Source: Fimenecus sp964540535 (GTDB lineage Bacteria > Bacillota > Clostridia > Oscillospirales > Acutalibacteraceae). Taken from it: a stretch of 64,000 nt of DNA. Below the pieces are notes generated by a model, which ran no database searches, was not told the origin of the DNA, and saw only the letters and a list, made by a program, of their open reading frames with translations. Location: assembly GCA_964540535.1 (NCBI GenBank), contig CAZIMO010000010.1, forward strand, positions 1 to 64,000. Direction: 5' to 3'. A program made the translations under genes and the position numbers. Below, piece by piece: positions 1 to 10,362 of the stretch; position 1 is the first letter of the stretch; each line of letters begins with the position of its first letter.

Positions 1-1736
1 GTGCCGAATTTAAAGAGTTTTTCCCGGAAAATGCTGTTGAATACTTTGTATCTTATTATGATTATTATCAGCCTGAAGCTTATATAGCAACCACTGACAC
101 ATATATAGAAAAAGACTCTGCTATCAACGAAGAAATTGATAAATTACGCCATTCTGCCACATCTGCATTGTCTGAAAGGCGTGATGTAATAATAGTTGCG
201 AGTGTTTCTTGTATTTATTCATTGGGTGACCCTATTGATTATAAAAGTATGGTTATTTCTCTTCGTGCAGGTATGGAAAAAAGCCGTGATGATTTAATTC
301 AAAAGCTTGTCGAAATTCAATATGAAAGAAACGACGTCAATTTTATACGAAACAAGTTCAGAGTAAGAGGGGATATAGTTGAAATCTTTCCCGTTTATTC
401 GAACGATACGGCTATAAGAGTAGAATTTTTCGGTGATGAAATTGACAGAATAAGCGAAATCAATGCTTTGACAGGTGCTGTTAAAAATATTGTTTCTCAT
501 GTTGCAATTTATCCTGCATCACACTATGTTGTGTCACCTGAAAAAATGGATGAAGCTCTTGAAAAAATTAGCAGTGAGATGGAATTGCGAGTTGCCGAGT
601 TTGAAAAAGAAGGGAAACTTATTGAAGCACAGCGTATACGCCAGCGTACCGAATACGATATGGAAATGCTTCGTGAAACAGGATTTTGTAAAGGTATCGA
701 AAACTACTCGGCAATTATGTCCGGCAGAAAACCGGGAGAACCGCCCTTTACTTTGCTTGACTATTTTCCCGATGATTATGTGCTTTTCGTTGATGAATCA
801 CATGTAACATTGCCGCAAGTTCGAGGTATGTACGGCGGTGACCGTTCAAGGAAAGACAATCTTATCAACTTCGGCTTCCGTTTACCGTCTGCTTATGATA
901 ACAGACCGTTGACATTTGACGAATTTTATGCAAAAACCCATCAAAAGATTTTTGTAAGTGCTACTCCCGGACCGTTTGAGGCAGAAAAGAGCCTTCAAAC
1001 CGTAGAACAGGTAATCAGACCTACAGGGCTTCTTGATCCAGAAATCAGCGTTAGAAGTACAGAGGGACAAATTGATGACTTAATTTCTGAAATAAATATC
1101 CGCATTGAAAAGAAAGAACGGGTTTTAGTTACCACTCTTACTAAAAAAATGGCAGAAAATCTTACCGATTACCTTTCACAGCACGGTATAAAAGTAAGAT
1201 ATATGCATTATGATATTGACACAATTGAACGAATGGAACTTATTCGTGACTTGCGACTTGGTGAATATGATGTTCTTGTTGGTATAAATCTGCTTCGCGA
1301 GGGACTTGACATTCCCGAAGTATCTTTAATAGCCATTCTTGATGCAGACAAAGAAGGCTTTTTGCGTTCAGAGACTTCGCTTGTGCAGATTATCGGGCGT
1401 GCAGCTCGTAATGCCAATGGGCGTGTTATTATGTATGCTGATTCTGTTACAAACTCAATGGAGCGGGCTATAAGCGAAACATACCGCCGTCGTGAAAAAC
1501 AAATCGCCTATAATAAAGAACACGGTATAGTTCCGCGCACAATTACTAAAGATGTTCGTGAAATTCTTGAAATTTCAAGCCGTGATAAATCCGGCAAGAG
1601 AAGAATGAGCCGTGACGAAAAGCAAAGACTAATAATCAGACTTACCGAAGAGATGAAAGCAGCAGCAAAAATTCTCGAATTTGAACATGCCGCATATTTG
1701 CGTGATAAAATTGAAAAACTTAAATCGGAGAAATAA
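1..1736 (+). CDS. uvrB: UvrABC system protein B (5' end missing)
   Basis: UvrB is the DNA-damage verification helicase of nucleotide excision repair; it is loaded by UvrA and recruits UvrC. The reading frame is open from base 3 and already in the family's conserved YYDYYQPEAY region, so roughly the first 85 residues, including Walker A, lie outside the window. Visible are the late helicase motifs (GINLLREGLDIPE, QIIGRAARN) and a C-terminal UVR motif of about 35 residues ending EKLKSEK, used for UvrC contact. A TTG at 168 is internal and is not the start. The next gene follows at once, and uvrA lies two genes downstream, so uvrB-MATE-uvrA is probably one unit. Identification is secure. Confidence 0.97.
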   Translation, partial: AEFKEFFPENAVEYFVSYYDYYQPEAYIATTDTYIEKDSAINEEIDKLRHSATSALSERRDVIIVASVSCIYSLGDPIDYKSMVISLRAGMEKSRDDLIQKLVEIQYERNDVNFIRNKFRVRGDIVEIFPVYSNDTAIRVEFFGDEIDRISEINALTGAVKNIVSHVAIYPASHYVVSPEKMDEALEKISSEMELRVAEFEKEGKLIEAQRIRQRTEYDMEMLRETGFCKGIENYSAIMSGRKPGEPPFTLLDYFPDDYVLFVDESHVTLPQVRGMYGGDRSRKDNLINFGFRLPSAYDNRPLTFDEFYAKTHQKIFVSATPGPFEAEKSLQTVEQVIRPTGLLDPEISVRSTEGQIDDLISEINIRIEKKERVLVTTLTKKMAENLTDYLSQHGIKVRYMHYDIDTIERMELIRDLRLGEYDVLVGINLLREGLDIPEVSLIAILDADKEGFLRSETSLVQIIGRAARNANGRVIMYADSVTNSMERAISETYRRREKQIAYNKEHGIVPRTITKDVREILEISSRDKSGKRRMSRDEKQRLIIRLTEEMKAAAKILEFEHAAYLRDKIEKLKSEK

Positions 1737-1740
1737 TGCA

Positions 1741-3168
1741 ATGAAGTTTTTATTGAAAGATAAAGGATTTTGGCGAAATGCAATTAAGCTTGCTTTGCCA
1801 ATCTCTCTGCAAAATATGCTAATAAGTTCATTCACTTTAGCTGATACACTGTTTGTAAGTCAGCTTGGCGATGTTTCATTGTCTGCTGTCGGTATGATGG
1901 GACAATGGGGCTGGCTTTTAAATATGATTTTAATCGGAGTAAGCTCTGGTACTTCAGTGTTTGTTGCTCAATATTGGGGCGTGAAAGACATAAAAAAGAT
2001 AAATCAGACCTGCGGTATTGCTACGTTTTCTGCACTTTTGGTTTCAAGCATATTTACAATAACAAGTCTTTTAGCACCTGCATTTGTTGTTAATATCTTT
2101 AATGACGATCCAAATGTTGTCAATGATGGTACCGCATATTTGTTAGTAGTGTGTCTTTCATATCCTGCAGTTGCAATTACCAATATTCTTTCATCGGTTT
2201 TGCGTTCTGTTGAAGATGTAAGATTGCCAATGTATGTTTCGGTTTTTACGACCGTTTTGAATATTTTCCTTGATTATTCAATGATATTCGGCAAATTTGG
2301 CTTTTCACAAATGGGAATCAAAGGTGCCGCGCTTGCAACCACTATTTCTGCTTGGCTCGGTGTTTTGCTCATATTACTTGTATCTTTAATTAAAAAAAAT
2401 ATACTGTTTGCACCGATAAAATACAGCCTCGGATTCAAATGGAATGATATAAAAACCTTTTATAAAAAGGCGATGCCGGTTATTTTTAACGAAACTATGT
2501 GGGGTGCGGGAACTTTCATATTCAATATAATTTTCGGACATATGGGATATGAGTATTTTGCTGCCCTGACAATACTCAGAAGCTTTGAAAATATTGCATT
2601 TGTATTTATTATTGGCTTATGCACTGCTTGTAGCATTATGGTTGGCAAATCAATCGGTAAAGGAAAAATTGAGCGAGGAATTGATGATACAAAGCGTTTT
2701 ATTATGATTTTTCCTATTGTATCAGTAATAATTGCTATACTGATTTTTGTGTTCAGACCTGAACTAATAGGAATTTTTAATCTAAATGACAATATAAGCG
2801 AAGTTACCTTGAATGCCGCAATGGCGATAATGGCATTTTATGCTTTTGAGTTCACAATAAGACAAATTCCATATCTTTTAATTGTCGGTATTTTTCGTTC
2901 GGGTGGTGACACTGTAACAGGTGTAAAATACGATTTAGCATCATTATGGCTTTTATCAATTCCCGCTACGCTGATTTCCGTTTATATAATAAAAGTGCCA
3001 TTCACAGTGGCTTTTGCGGTAATGTATATTTTTGAAGATTATGTTAAAACCACGCTTTGTATAAAACATTATATATCAATGAAATGGATAAAGCCTGTAA
3101 CGATAGAAGGCAAATCAGGACTAAAGGATTATTTGAAGTATAGAGGTGAAAAAAATGCAACACGATAA
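1741..3168 (+). CDS. MATE family multidrug/cation efflux transporter
   Basis: A 475-residue polytopic membrane protein with about twelve hydrophobic segments in two similar halves, as expected for MATE exporters, which expel drugs or metabolites in exchange for Na+ or H+. Typical family sequence is seen near the N terminus (LALPISLQNMLISS, ADTLFVSQLGD) and in mid-protein (GIKGAALATTIS). The ATG at 1741 is preferred because GGAG at 1727-1730 sits 10 bases upstream; the frame is open further back into uvrB, but no ribosome site supports an earlier start. It lies between uvrB and uvrA and overlaps the latter's upstream region, suggesting co-transcription. Substrate cannot be told from sequence. 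Confidence 0.9.
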   Translation: MKFLLKDKGFWRNAIKLALPISLQNMLISSFTLADTLFVSQLGDVSLSAVGMMGQWGWLLNMILIGVSSGTSVFVAQYWGVKDIKKINQTCGIATFSALLVSSIFTITSLLAPAFVVNIFNDDPNVVNDGTAYLLVVCLSYPAVAITNILSSVLRSVEDVRLPMYVSVFTTVLNIFLDYSMIFGKFGFSQMGIKGAALATTISAWLGVLLILLVSLIKKNILFAPIKYSLGFKWNDIKTFYKKAMPVIFNETMWGAGTFIFNIIFGHMGYEYFAALTILRSFENIAFVFIIGLCTACSIMVGKSIGKGKIERGIDDTKRFIMIFPIVSVIIAILIFVFRPELIGIFNLNDNISEVTLNAAMAIMAFYAFEFTIRQIPYLLIVGIFRSGGDTVTGVKYDLASLWLLSIPATLISVYIIKVPFTVAFAVMYIFEDYVKTTLCIKHYISMKWIKPVTIEGKSGLKDYLKYRGEKNATR

Positions 3169-5977
3169 AATTGTAATAAAAGGTGCAAAAGAGAATAATC
3201 TCAAAAATATTGATATTGAAATTCCACGTGATAAATTGGTTGTTTTTACAGGCCTTTCAGGTTCAGGTAAATCTTCGCTTGCTTTTGATACAATTTATGC
3301 GGAGGGGCAAAGAAGATATATAGAATCTTTATCTTCTTATGCCCGAATGTTTTTAGGACAGATGGAAAAGCCAAATGTAGAATCTATTGAAGGTCTTTCT
3401 CCTGCAATATCAATAGATCAGAAAACCACATCAAAAAATCCCCGTTCAACAGTTGGTACTGTTACCGAAATTTATGACTACCTTCGACTTTTATATGCGA
3501 GAATAGGTATTCCTCATTGTCCTGTTTGCGGCAGAGAAATAAAACAGCAAACTGTTGATCAGATAGTTGACAGTATTATGAGCTTACCCGAGGGAACAAA
3601 ATTTCAAATTCTTTCGCCTGTTGTTCGCGGCAAAAAAGGTGAACATGCAAAAGAACTTGCAAACGCGTTAAAAGCAGGCTTTGTCCGTGCAAGAATTGAT
3701 GGCGAAATTATGGAGCTTGCAGAGGGAATGAAGCTCAAAAAGACATATAAGCATACAATTGAAATAATTGTTGACCGTCTTGTAGTTAAAGAGGGAATAC
3801 GCACAAGACTTGCAGATTCAATTGAAATTACCACTAAGCACTCAGGCGGTAATGTAATAATTGATGTTATAGGTGATAGGGAATATCTTTATTCTCTTAA
3901 CTATGCATGCCCGGAGCACGGAATAAGTATGGACAAGCTTTCGCCAAGAATGTTCTCGTTTAATAATCCCTACGGTGCTTGTCCTACTTGTACGGGATTG
4001 GGAACTTTTTTAAAGGTGAATCCCGACCTTGTAGTACCAAATAAAAATCTTTCTATAAGTGAAGGTGCAATATGTGCAAGCGGTTGGGGAAAAGCAGAAA
4101 AAGGCTCAATTGCGGCTATGTATTATAATGCTCTCGGAAAGGAATTCGGTTTCACATTAAAAACACCGATTAAGGATATTTCTAAAGACGGTTTAAACGC
4201 AATTTTTTACGGCACTGATTTTAAATTAAAGATGTCGCGATCGACGCTTTACGGTTCGGGCAATTATATGTCAGAATTTGAGGGTATTATAAACAATCTT
4301 GAACGCCGTTATAAAGAAACAACAAGTGATTGGGCAAAATGGGAAATTGAGCAGGTAATGACGGCATGCCGCTGTCCTGATTGTAACGGTACCAGACTGA
4401 AACCGGAAATTCTTTCTGTAACTGTCGGCGGTAAAAATATCAGTGAATTCTGTGATATGTCTATTGTTGCTGCTATTGAATTTATAAATAATCTTGAATT
4501 AACTGAAAAAGAACAGTTTATTTCAGAATCAATACTCAAAGAAATTAACAGCAGATTGAATTTTCTTAAAAGTGTAGGACTTGAATATCTCACACTCTCC
4601 CGTGCATCCGGCACTCTTTCGGGCGGTGAAAGCCAGCGTATCCGTCTTGCTACACAAATTGGCTCTTCTCTTATGGGCGTTGTCTATATTCTTGACGAAC
4701 CGAGTATCGGCTTGCATCAAAGAGACAACGATAAATTGTTAGGAACTCTGCAAAAATTGCGAGATTTAGGTAATACATTGATTATTGTTGAACATGATGA
4801 AGATACAATGCGTGCGGCAGATTATATTGTTGATATCGGTCCTGGTGCAGGCGTTCACGGCGGTGAGGTAGTCTGCGCAGGTAAAGTAGATGATATTATT
4901 GCATGTAAAAATTCAATCACAGGTATGTATCTTTCCGGTGAACGAAAAATCCCAATACCCGAGCAAAGAAGAAAAGGTAACGGCAATATATTGACTGTAA
5001 AAGGTGCGGCAGAAAATAATTTGAAAAAAATTGATGTTGATTTTCCTTTAGGCTGTTTTACTTGTATTACAGGTGTTTCAGGTTCGGGTAAATCTTCTTT
5101 GATTAATGAAATTCTTTATAAAAATCTTGCTAATGAATTAAATAATGCAAAAAAACCGTTAGGTAAATTTGATAAAATGCTTGGTTTGGAATATCTTGAT
5201 AAGGTTATCAATATAGATCAATCGCCAATCGGCAGAACCCCTCGTTCCAATCCTGCAACTTATACGGGGATTTTTACTGATATTCGTGAATTATATGCTC
5301 AAACACAGGATTCAAAGGTTCGCGGCTATAATGCAGGAAGATTTTCGTTTAATGTTAAGGGCGGAAGATGCGAAGCTTGCCAAGGCGACGGCATTGTAAA
5401 AATTGAAATGCATTTTCTTGCAGATGTCTATGTGCCATGTGAGGTATGCGGCGGCGCAAGATATAACCGCGAAACTCTTGAGGTAAAATATAAAGGCAAA
5501 AGCATTTATGATGTGCTTGAAATGACAGTTGAAGAAGCTTTAGTTTTCTTTGAGCATCTTCCTAAAATCAAGCGTAAACTGCAAACTATTTATGATGTTG
5601 GTCTTGGTTATGTGAAGCTTGGTCAGTCTGCGACCACTCTTTCGGGAGGCGAGGCACAGCGTGTAAAGCTTGCTTCAGAGCTTTCAAAACGGCCGACAGG
5701 TAAGACTGTATACATTTTAGACGAACCCACAACAGGTCTTCATACTGCCGATGTGCATAAGCTTATTGATGTTTTACAGAAAATTGTTGATTCGGGTAAT
5801 ACGGTAATTGTCATCGAACATAATCTTGATGTTATTAAAACTGCCGATTATATTATTGATTTGGGACCTGAAGGAGGAGATAAGGGAGGAAAAATTGTTG
5901 TCTGCGGAACTCCCGAAGAGGTTGCAAAATGTAAAAAATCGTATACAGGCAAATATTTAAAAAATATATTGAAATAA
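3155..5977 (+). CDS. uvrA: UvrABC system protein A
   Basis: Damage-recognition ATPase of nucleotide excision repair, 940 residues, the usual family length. There are two ABC ATPase cassettes: Walker A motifs GLSGSGKSS near residue 35 and GVSGSGKSS near 645, and signature motifs LSGGESQR and LSGGEAQR. Zinc-module cysteines are present; one pair reads CPEHG, with His in place of the second Cys found in the E. coli protein, while the C-terminal CEACQGDG...CEVCGG finger is intact. The ATG at 3155 is preferred over a GTG at 3146 because AGAGGTG at 3142-3148 then serves as ribosome site. A strong hairpin terminator follows the stop. Confidence 0.97.
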   Translation: MQHDKIVIKGAKENNLKNIDIEIPRDKLVVFTGLSGSGKSSLAFDTIYAEGQRRYIESLSSYARMFLGQMEKPNVESIEGLSPAISIDQKTTSKNPRSTVGTVTEIYDYLRLLYARIGIPHCPVCGREIKQQTVDQIVDSIMSLPEGTKFQILSPVVRGKKGEHAKELANALKAGFVRARIDGEIMELAEGMKLKKTYKHTIEIIVDRLVVKEGIRTRLADSIEITTKHSGGNVIIDVIGDREYLYSLNYACPEHGISMDKLSPRMFSFNNPYGACPTCTGLGTFLKVNPDLVVPNKNLSISEGAICASGWGKAEKGSIAAMYYNALGKEFGFTLKTPIKDISKDGLNAIFYGTDFKLKMSRSTLYGSGNYMSEFEGIINNLERRYKETTSDWAKWEIEQVMTACRCPDCNGTRLKPEILSVTVGGKNISEFCDMSIVAAIEFINNLELTEKEQFISESILKEINSRLNFLKSVGLEYLTLSRASGTLSGGESQRIRLATQIGSSLMGVVYILDEPSIGLHQRDNDKLLGTLQKLRDLGNTLIIVEHDEDTMRAADYIVDIGPGAGVHGGEVVCAGKVDDIIACKNSITGMYLSGERKIPIPEQRRKGNGNILTVKGAAENNLKKIDVDFPLGCFTCITGVSGSGKSSLINEILYKNLANELNNAKKPLGKFDKMLGLEYLDKVINIDQSPIGRTPRSNPATYTGIFTDIRELYAQTQDSKVRGYNAGRFSFNVKGGRCEACQGDGIVKIEMHFLADVYVPCEVCGGARYNRETLEVKYKGKSIYDVLEMTVEEALVFFEHLPKIKRKLQTIYDVGLGYVKLGQSATTLSGGEAQRVKLASELSKRPTGKTVYILDEPTTGLHTADVHKLIDVLQKIVDSGNTVIVIEHNLDVIKTADYIIDLGPEGGDKGGKIVVCGTPEEVAKCKKSYTGKYLKNILK

Positions 5978-6015
5978 CAAATAAACCGAAGCCCGGTTGA
6001 GCTTCGGTTTATTTG
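5978..6015. terminator. bidirectional terminator between uvrA and the YfhO-type gene
   Basis: A perfect 15-bp inverted repeat (5978-5992 with 6001-6015) encloses an 8-base loop; the arms carry AAATAAA and TTTATTT at their ends, so A/T tracts lie on the proper side for both strands. It sits between two convergent genes, starting at the uvrA stop codon. Confidence 0.9.
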
Positions 6016-6016
6016 T

Positions 6017-8788
6017 TTAATCATCAAAATATAGTATTTCGTCATCCAATGCCTTATCGATAAAATCATTTTCGGTTTGTATAGCTATTGCCTCTGCATT
6101 TCTTTCCCAAAGATTTTGTTTTTTATTTTTAAAGAATAGCAGCTTTTTGTCTTTAAAAATACTTAACAGAATGAGCAGTATTGCAAATCCTGCCGAAAAA
6201 ATAAATAAAACGCCAAAATTGTCGATTTTATATTCAAATTTGACTTGATGTTCACCGACATCAGTTTTGATACCGATTAGTGCATCAGAAATTCTTATAA
6301 TATCATCGCTTGAAAGCTTTTTGCCGTCAAGATATATATTCCAATTATTATCATACGGAATAGTAGTGAAAAGGATTTCTTCCTCTTCTGCTGTGAATAT
6401 ACCTTCAATAACTGTTTCATCAAAATTGGTGTATTCAAGCTGACCGTTTTTAAGCTTTTCATAACCCTCATCAAAAATTTCTTTATCTACGGTAAATGCG
6501 ATAAAATCTACACTTGCAGAAGATTTATCATCAAGAAGCGGAAGTTCAACTGAAATAATATCTCCTATATCGTGCTTGCCTAAATCAAGAATATATCCGT
6601 CAGAAACGGTCATATTGGTAGTAATTTTCGGAGAATATATATTTACTGTTTCGAGATTTCTTGAGTAAACATAAATGTAAATATTGTCTGTACTGTCGGC
6701 AGTAATTTGTATTGTTGCCATTGAAGTATCATCAGAAGAAATTCTGTTAAGTGCAAGATTTCCAGCAAGAATACTGTCGAAATCAACATTTAAAAGGTTA
6801 ATATAATCAATTTCGTAATCAACAATTCGATTGATTATTCCTTCTGTGCCCGTTGATAGTTCAAATAATTCTTGCTGTGCTTCAACAGGATTAGAACAAT
6901 TCTCTGCATTCCAATCTATTAAATCGGCTGATACGGGATATGCAATGTTAAGCATATAATTGTTTTTATAAGCATTGAAAGTACTGTTTTCATTAACTAA
7001 TGAGTGATAGACACATTCGCTTACATAATTGGATTTATCATAGATATATTTTAATGAAAACATTGAATTGTAAATCGGTGTTTGCGGATTATAGGTAAAG
7101 CTGTTTATTTTATTACCGTAAAAACCGATATATTTTTGAAAATTTGCAACCTTTTCATATGCCATTGATGAGAAAATAGATACACCGTTGTAGTCATACC
7201 AGGACGGATCCATTCTTGCACGCGAATCCGAAAGCTCTTCACGGTAAAAAAGTGAATCATCACTGTCTGAAATCTCTTTTTGAAGTTCCTTAAAATCATC
7301 ATAATCGCCTGAAAAAGCCGTTTTAGACTGGTTTGCAACATAGTGGTCGGTGTTTGCAGTAATCGTTTCTGCCGCAACAGAGCATATAACCATTACAGAC
7401 AACGCATAAGCTTGTGCCTTTTTGCTTACAATAAGCCCTAAAACAATAATATGGAGTACAGTAAATGCAATAGTGATAAAAACAGTCATATCATCAACAT
7501 TTTTTGAACCAAGCTCTTGTACAATAACTACAAATGCCAATGTACCAATGCCTAAACCGATGATTTGTGATTTAGAAAATTCTGCAATATGCTTTAATGC
7601 CTTAAAAGCAAGGGTAATTAATATAAATGAGTACATAAAAGACTGTCTGTACGGCAAATCGTTTGGAAAGTGACATCCGTGCCATACAAAATTCAAATAA
7701 TTTATGTTAAAACTAAAATACATTACCGCTAACAGCACAACAGAAGCAATTTTTTCTGTTGCGCTGACTTTTTTTGAAAATAAGTATAACGGAACAAGTA
7801 AAACCGTTAGCGTTCCGCAATAAATATTCGGAAGAACATCATCACCGCTGCTGCGTATTGTTGGTTCAAGAGCAGCCAAATGATTTGCCAAAAAATCGAA
7901 AATTGTAAAATAAGATTCGTATTCTGTCGGTGCAGTACCGCTTGTAGCAGATGAAGACCTTAAAATACTTGCTAACGGCACAAGCATAAAAGCCAACAGC
8001 AGTCCTACTGATAATGATGAAAGCGCAAATCTTATACCGCTTTGCAGAAAATAAGAATTTTTGAGTTTTATTAATAAATTAGATTTTTCATTACTGATTG
8101 TTTTTCTTTTGCGAAGCTCTTTTGATGAACAAGCATAGCAATATAAAAAATATATGCAAGAGAATATGCAAAGCATAAACCCAATATAGTAATTGGCAAA
8201 AATTGCTATTGTAAGTGAAATAATATATGTTTTACATTTACCTGTTTTAATTATTTTTTCTATTCCGAGAGCAATGAAGGGGAGCAGATACATTGCATCT
8301 ATCCACATAACATTCCAATAATATGCAACAAAGTAACCGCAGAAAGCGTACATAATACCAAAAGCGGCAATTAAAAATCCATCAGTTTTTTGCGTTTTTT
8401 TTAGGTAATAAGACATTGCCATAGAGCTTAAAACCGCCTTAATGGCAATCATAGCGGCAATCGCTTCAAAAGTATTTTTATGACCGAAAAATAAAATTAT
8501 AATTCCAATCGGGCTTGAAAGATAATTAAGAAAATTACCGAAAAATGAACTTCCCAAGCCTGTATTCCAAGAGTAAATTAAAGATTCACTCGAAGTAATT
8601 CTGTCATATAATTCAGAAAATAAAGGACCGTATTGATGATATAAATCCATACGGTAAACAGTTCCGTCTCCAAATGGAATAATTCCATAGCAGAAATAAA
8701 CAAGCAAAATGATAAAAAGCGAAGCTCCGCCGGAAATAAGTATATATTTGTTTTCTTTTAACCAATTATAAAATTTTAATTTCATCAT
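6017..8788 (-). CDS. YfhO family membrane protein
   Basis: A 923-residue integral membrane protein. About twelve hydrophobic helices occupy the first ~480 residues, followed by a large extracytoplasmic domain and a final helix near residue 870 (FGVLFIFSAGFAILLILL). The early motif YRMDLYHQYGPLFSELYD and the FPNDLPYRQSFMYSF segment are typical of the YfhO family. In Bacillus and Listeria YfhO-type proteins act in sugar modification of lipoteichoic acid as GT-C-like transferases; applying that role here is inference. The start at 8788 has GAAAGG upstream at 8795-8800; a GTG at 8794 overlaps that site and is less likely. The gene is divergent from the spoIIIA operon. Confidence 0.85.
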   Translation of the reverse strand: MMKLKFYNWLKENKYILISGGASLFIILLVYFCYGIIPFGDGTVYRMDLYHQYGPLFSELYDRITSSESLIYSWNTGLGSSFFGNFLNYLSSPIGIIILFFGHKNTFEAIAAMIAIKAVLSSMAMSYYLKKTQKTDGFLIAAFGIMYAFCGYFVAYYWNVMWIDAMYLLPFIALGIEKIIKTGKCKTYIISLTIAIFANYYIGFMLCIFSCIYFLYCYACSSKELRKRKTISNEKSNLLIKLKNSYFLQSGIRFALSSLSVGLLLAFMLVPLASILRSSSATSGTAPTEYESYFTIFDFLANHLAALEPTIRSSGDDVLPNIYCGTLTVLLVPLYLFSKKVSATEKIASVVLLAVMYFSFNINYLNFVWHGCHFPNDLPYRQSFMYSFILITLAFKALKHIAEFSKSQIIGLGIGTLAFVVIVQELGSKNVDDMTVFITIAFTVLHIIVLGLIVSKKAQAYALSVMVICSVAAETITANTDHYVANQSKTAFSGDYDDFKELQKEISDSDDSLFYREELSDSRARMDPSWYDYNGVSIFSSMAYEKVANFQKYIGFYGNKINSFTYNPQTPIYNSMFSLKYIYDKSNYVSECVYHSLVNENSTFNAYKNNYMLNIAYPVSADLIDWNAENCSNPVEAQQELFELSTGTEGIINRIVDYEIDYINLLNVDFDSILAGNLALNRISSDDTSMATIQITADSTDNIYIYVYSRNLETVNIYSPKITTNMTVSDGYILDLGKHDIGDIISVELPLLDDKSSASVDFIAFTVDKEIFDEGYEKLKNGQLEYTNFDETVIEGIFTAEEEEILFTTIPYDNNWNIYLDGKKLSSDDIIRISDALIGIKTDVGEHQVKFEYKIDNFGVLFIFSAGFAILLILLSIFKDKKLLFFKNKKQNLWERNAEAIAIQTENDFIDKALDDEILYFDD

Positions 8789-8898
8789 ATACACCTTTCA
8801 AAGAAGATATTTTAAGTATATCATACCTGATTATTCATTTCAAGAAAGTTTTGTACTAAAACGAAACAGGCAATCATAGAAATTACAGAGGTGATTAA

Positions 8899-9960
8899 AT
8901 GGACAAATCCTTATTTGAGGATTTCACTTATATTACTTCGTTTATTTCGCCGAGAATTCAAGGATATTTGAGAAAACTAAGTGAAAAAAACATAAGTGAA
9001 ATTCAAGAAATACGGCTTAGGGTCGGCAGACCTGTTGTGATTGTAACAGCGTCAGGCAGCAGCTTTTTAACAGACAACTCACGACTTTCATACATAGTGT
9101 CTGTAAACAGTATCATTCCGACTGCAAACGAGATATTTGATACAGTAAATAAAATGTGCGGGTACTCAATGCACAGTCATTATGAAGATTTGCTGAACGG
9201 TTATATAACCTTGCCTAACGGCTCGCGTATAGGAGTTTGCGGAACAGCAGTATATGACAAAGAAACAGTCAAGGGAATTGATAATATCAATTCAATAAAC
9301 ATAAGAATTCCTCGAAATGTGCGTGGAGTTTCAGAACCGATATTTGAAAAAATTTTTGCATACCAACCCACAAATCTAATAATTGCCGGACCGCCGTCTT
9401 CTGGAAAAACTACTATGCTTCGCGATATTGCTTATCAGCTTTCATCGGGAAGACTCGGGAAATATCATAAGCTATGCGTTGTTGACGAGCGAAAAGAAAT
9501 TTTTCCCGCAAAAATCAATGCCAGTGATTTAGGTTCTAACACAGATGTTTTGCTGGGCTTTCCGAAAAGCAAAGGAATCTCAATGGCTGTAAGAACTATG
9601 TCGCCCGAATATATAATATGTGATGAAATCGGAAGTAGTGAAGAAGTAAACAGTATTTTAGACGGTGTAAACTGTGGTGTAATTTTTATTTTAAGTATTC
9701 ACGCAAAAACTCTTGATGAATTAAGAAGCAAAGTGAGTTTTTGTTCTTTAGTTGAAAACGGAAATTTTAATAAAATCGTTATGTTATACGGCAGCGAAAG
9801 TCCAAGTAAAATAAAAGGGATTTATTCTTCAAAAGAGGTTTTGAATGAAAATAACTATGTTGATAACTTTAGCTGTGGGATGCTTAATTTCAGCGGTACG
9901 GGCAATAGGATTAATAAAAAATCATACTATAGCAGTCCGCCAATGCGTGGTGATGCTTGA
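8899..9960 (+). CDS. spoIIIAA: stage III sporulation protein AA (ATPase)
   Basis: Cytoplasmic ATPase of the SpoIIIA-SpoIIQ channel joining mother cell and engulfed forespore; the family resembles secretion ATPases of type II/IV systems. It has 353 residues with Walker A GPPSSGKTT near residue 168, followed by VVDERKEI and the CDEIG Walker B-like segment. GAGGTG before the ATG supports the start. The first gene of an eight-gene operon in the standard order, expected to be under sigma-E, although I could not assign a convincing sigma-E promoter. Its last 39 codons overlap the start of spoIIIAB, and it is longer than the Bacillus protein (about 307), so the tail may be variable. Confidence 0.95.
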   Translation: MDKSLFEDFTYITSFISPRIQGYLRKLSEKNISEIQEIRLRVGRPVVIVTASGSSFLTDNSRLSYIVSVNSIIPTANEIFDTVNKMCGYSMHSHYEDLLNGYITLPNGSRIGVCGTAVYDKETVKGIDNINSINIRIPRNVRGVSEPIFEKIFAYQPTNLIIAGPPSSGKTTMLRDIAYQLSSGRLGKYHKLCVVDERKEIFPAKINASDLGSNTDVLLGFPKSKGISMAVRTMSPEYIICDEIGSSEEVNSILDGVNCGVIFILSIHAKTLDELRSKVSFCSLVENGNFNKIVMLYGSESPSKIKGIYSSKEVLNENNYVDNFSCGMLNFSGTGNRINKKSYYSSPPMRGDA

Positions 9961-10354
9961 AAATATTGAGATATTATTAGAACATCGAAACTTATCCATA
10001 GATGCAATATTTGATTTTTTAAAAAAAGGTGACAATTACAGTCAATTAAAGTTTATTAACACTTTCTGTGATAATTTGGTGACAGAAAATGATTATGAAA
10101 AAGTAATTATAAATGCTTTGGAGAATTATGAAAACAGGAAATGCTTTGATAAAGAGGATATAGAATTACTTAAAGGTTATTTTTCTGTAATGGGCAAAAC
10201 GGACTTGTCCGGACAAATCTCAAATTGCAGATTATATAAAAATTTTTTCTGTCAAAAGCTTCAAAAACTTGAAACGGAAGAAAACCAGAAATGCAAATCT
10301 ATGGGTACTTTTATTATTGGCGCAGGAGTATTAGTAATTATTATATTGATTTAG
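9845..10354 (+). CDS. spoIIIAB: stage III sporulation protein AB
   Basis: A 169-residue protein close to the Bacillus length of 171, with an N-terminal hydrophobic segment (MLITLAVGCLISAVRAIGLI), a central helical soluble domain resembling type II secretion GspF domains in this family, and a C-terminal membrane helix (TFIIGAGVLVIIILI). AGAGG at about 9831 supports the ATG at 9845, inside spoIIIAA in another frame; the 116-bp overlap implies translational coupling. It is a membrane component of the feeding-tube channel. Confidence 0.88.
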   Translation: MKITMLITLAVGCLISAVRAIGLIKNHTIAVRQCVVMLENIEILLEHRNLSIDAIFDFLKKGDNYSQLKFINTFCDNLVTENDYEKVIINALENYENRKCFDKEDIELLKGYFSVMGKTDLSGQISNCRLYKNFFCQKLQKLETEENQKCKSMGTFIIGAGVLVIIILI

Positions 10355-10362
10355 TGGTGAAA

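Noticed and set aside
475..807. Alternative-frame open stretches inside uvrB, uvrA, dapA, asd, rpsB, tsf and ftsK
   Set aside because: They overlap well-identified genes completely, have no family resemblance and no ribosome sites.
8795..8898. A sigma-E promoter before spoIIIAA
   Set aside because: A CATAGAAA-like -10 is present near 8875 but no acceptable -35 at the right distance, so it was not listed.
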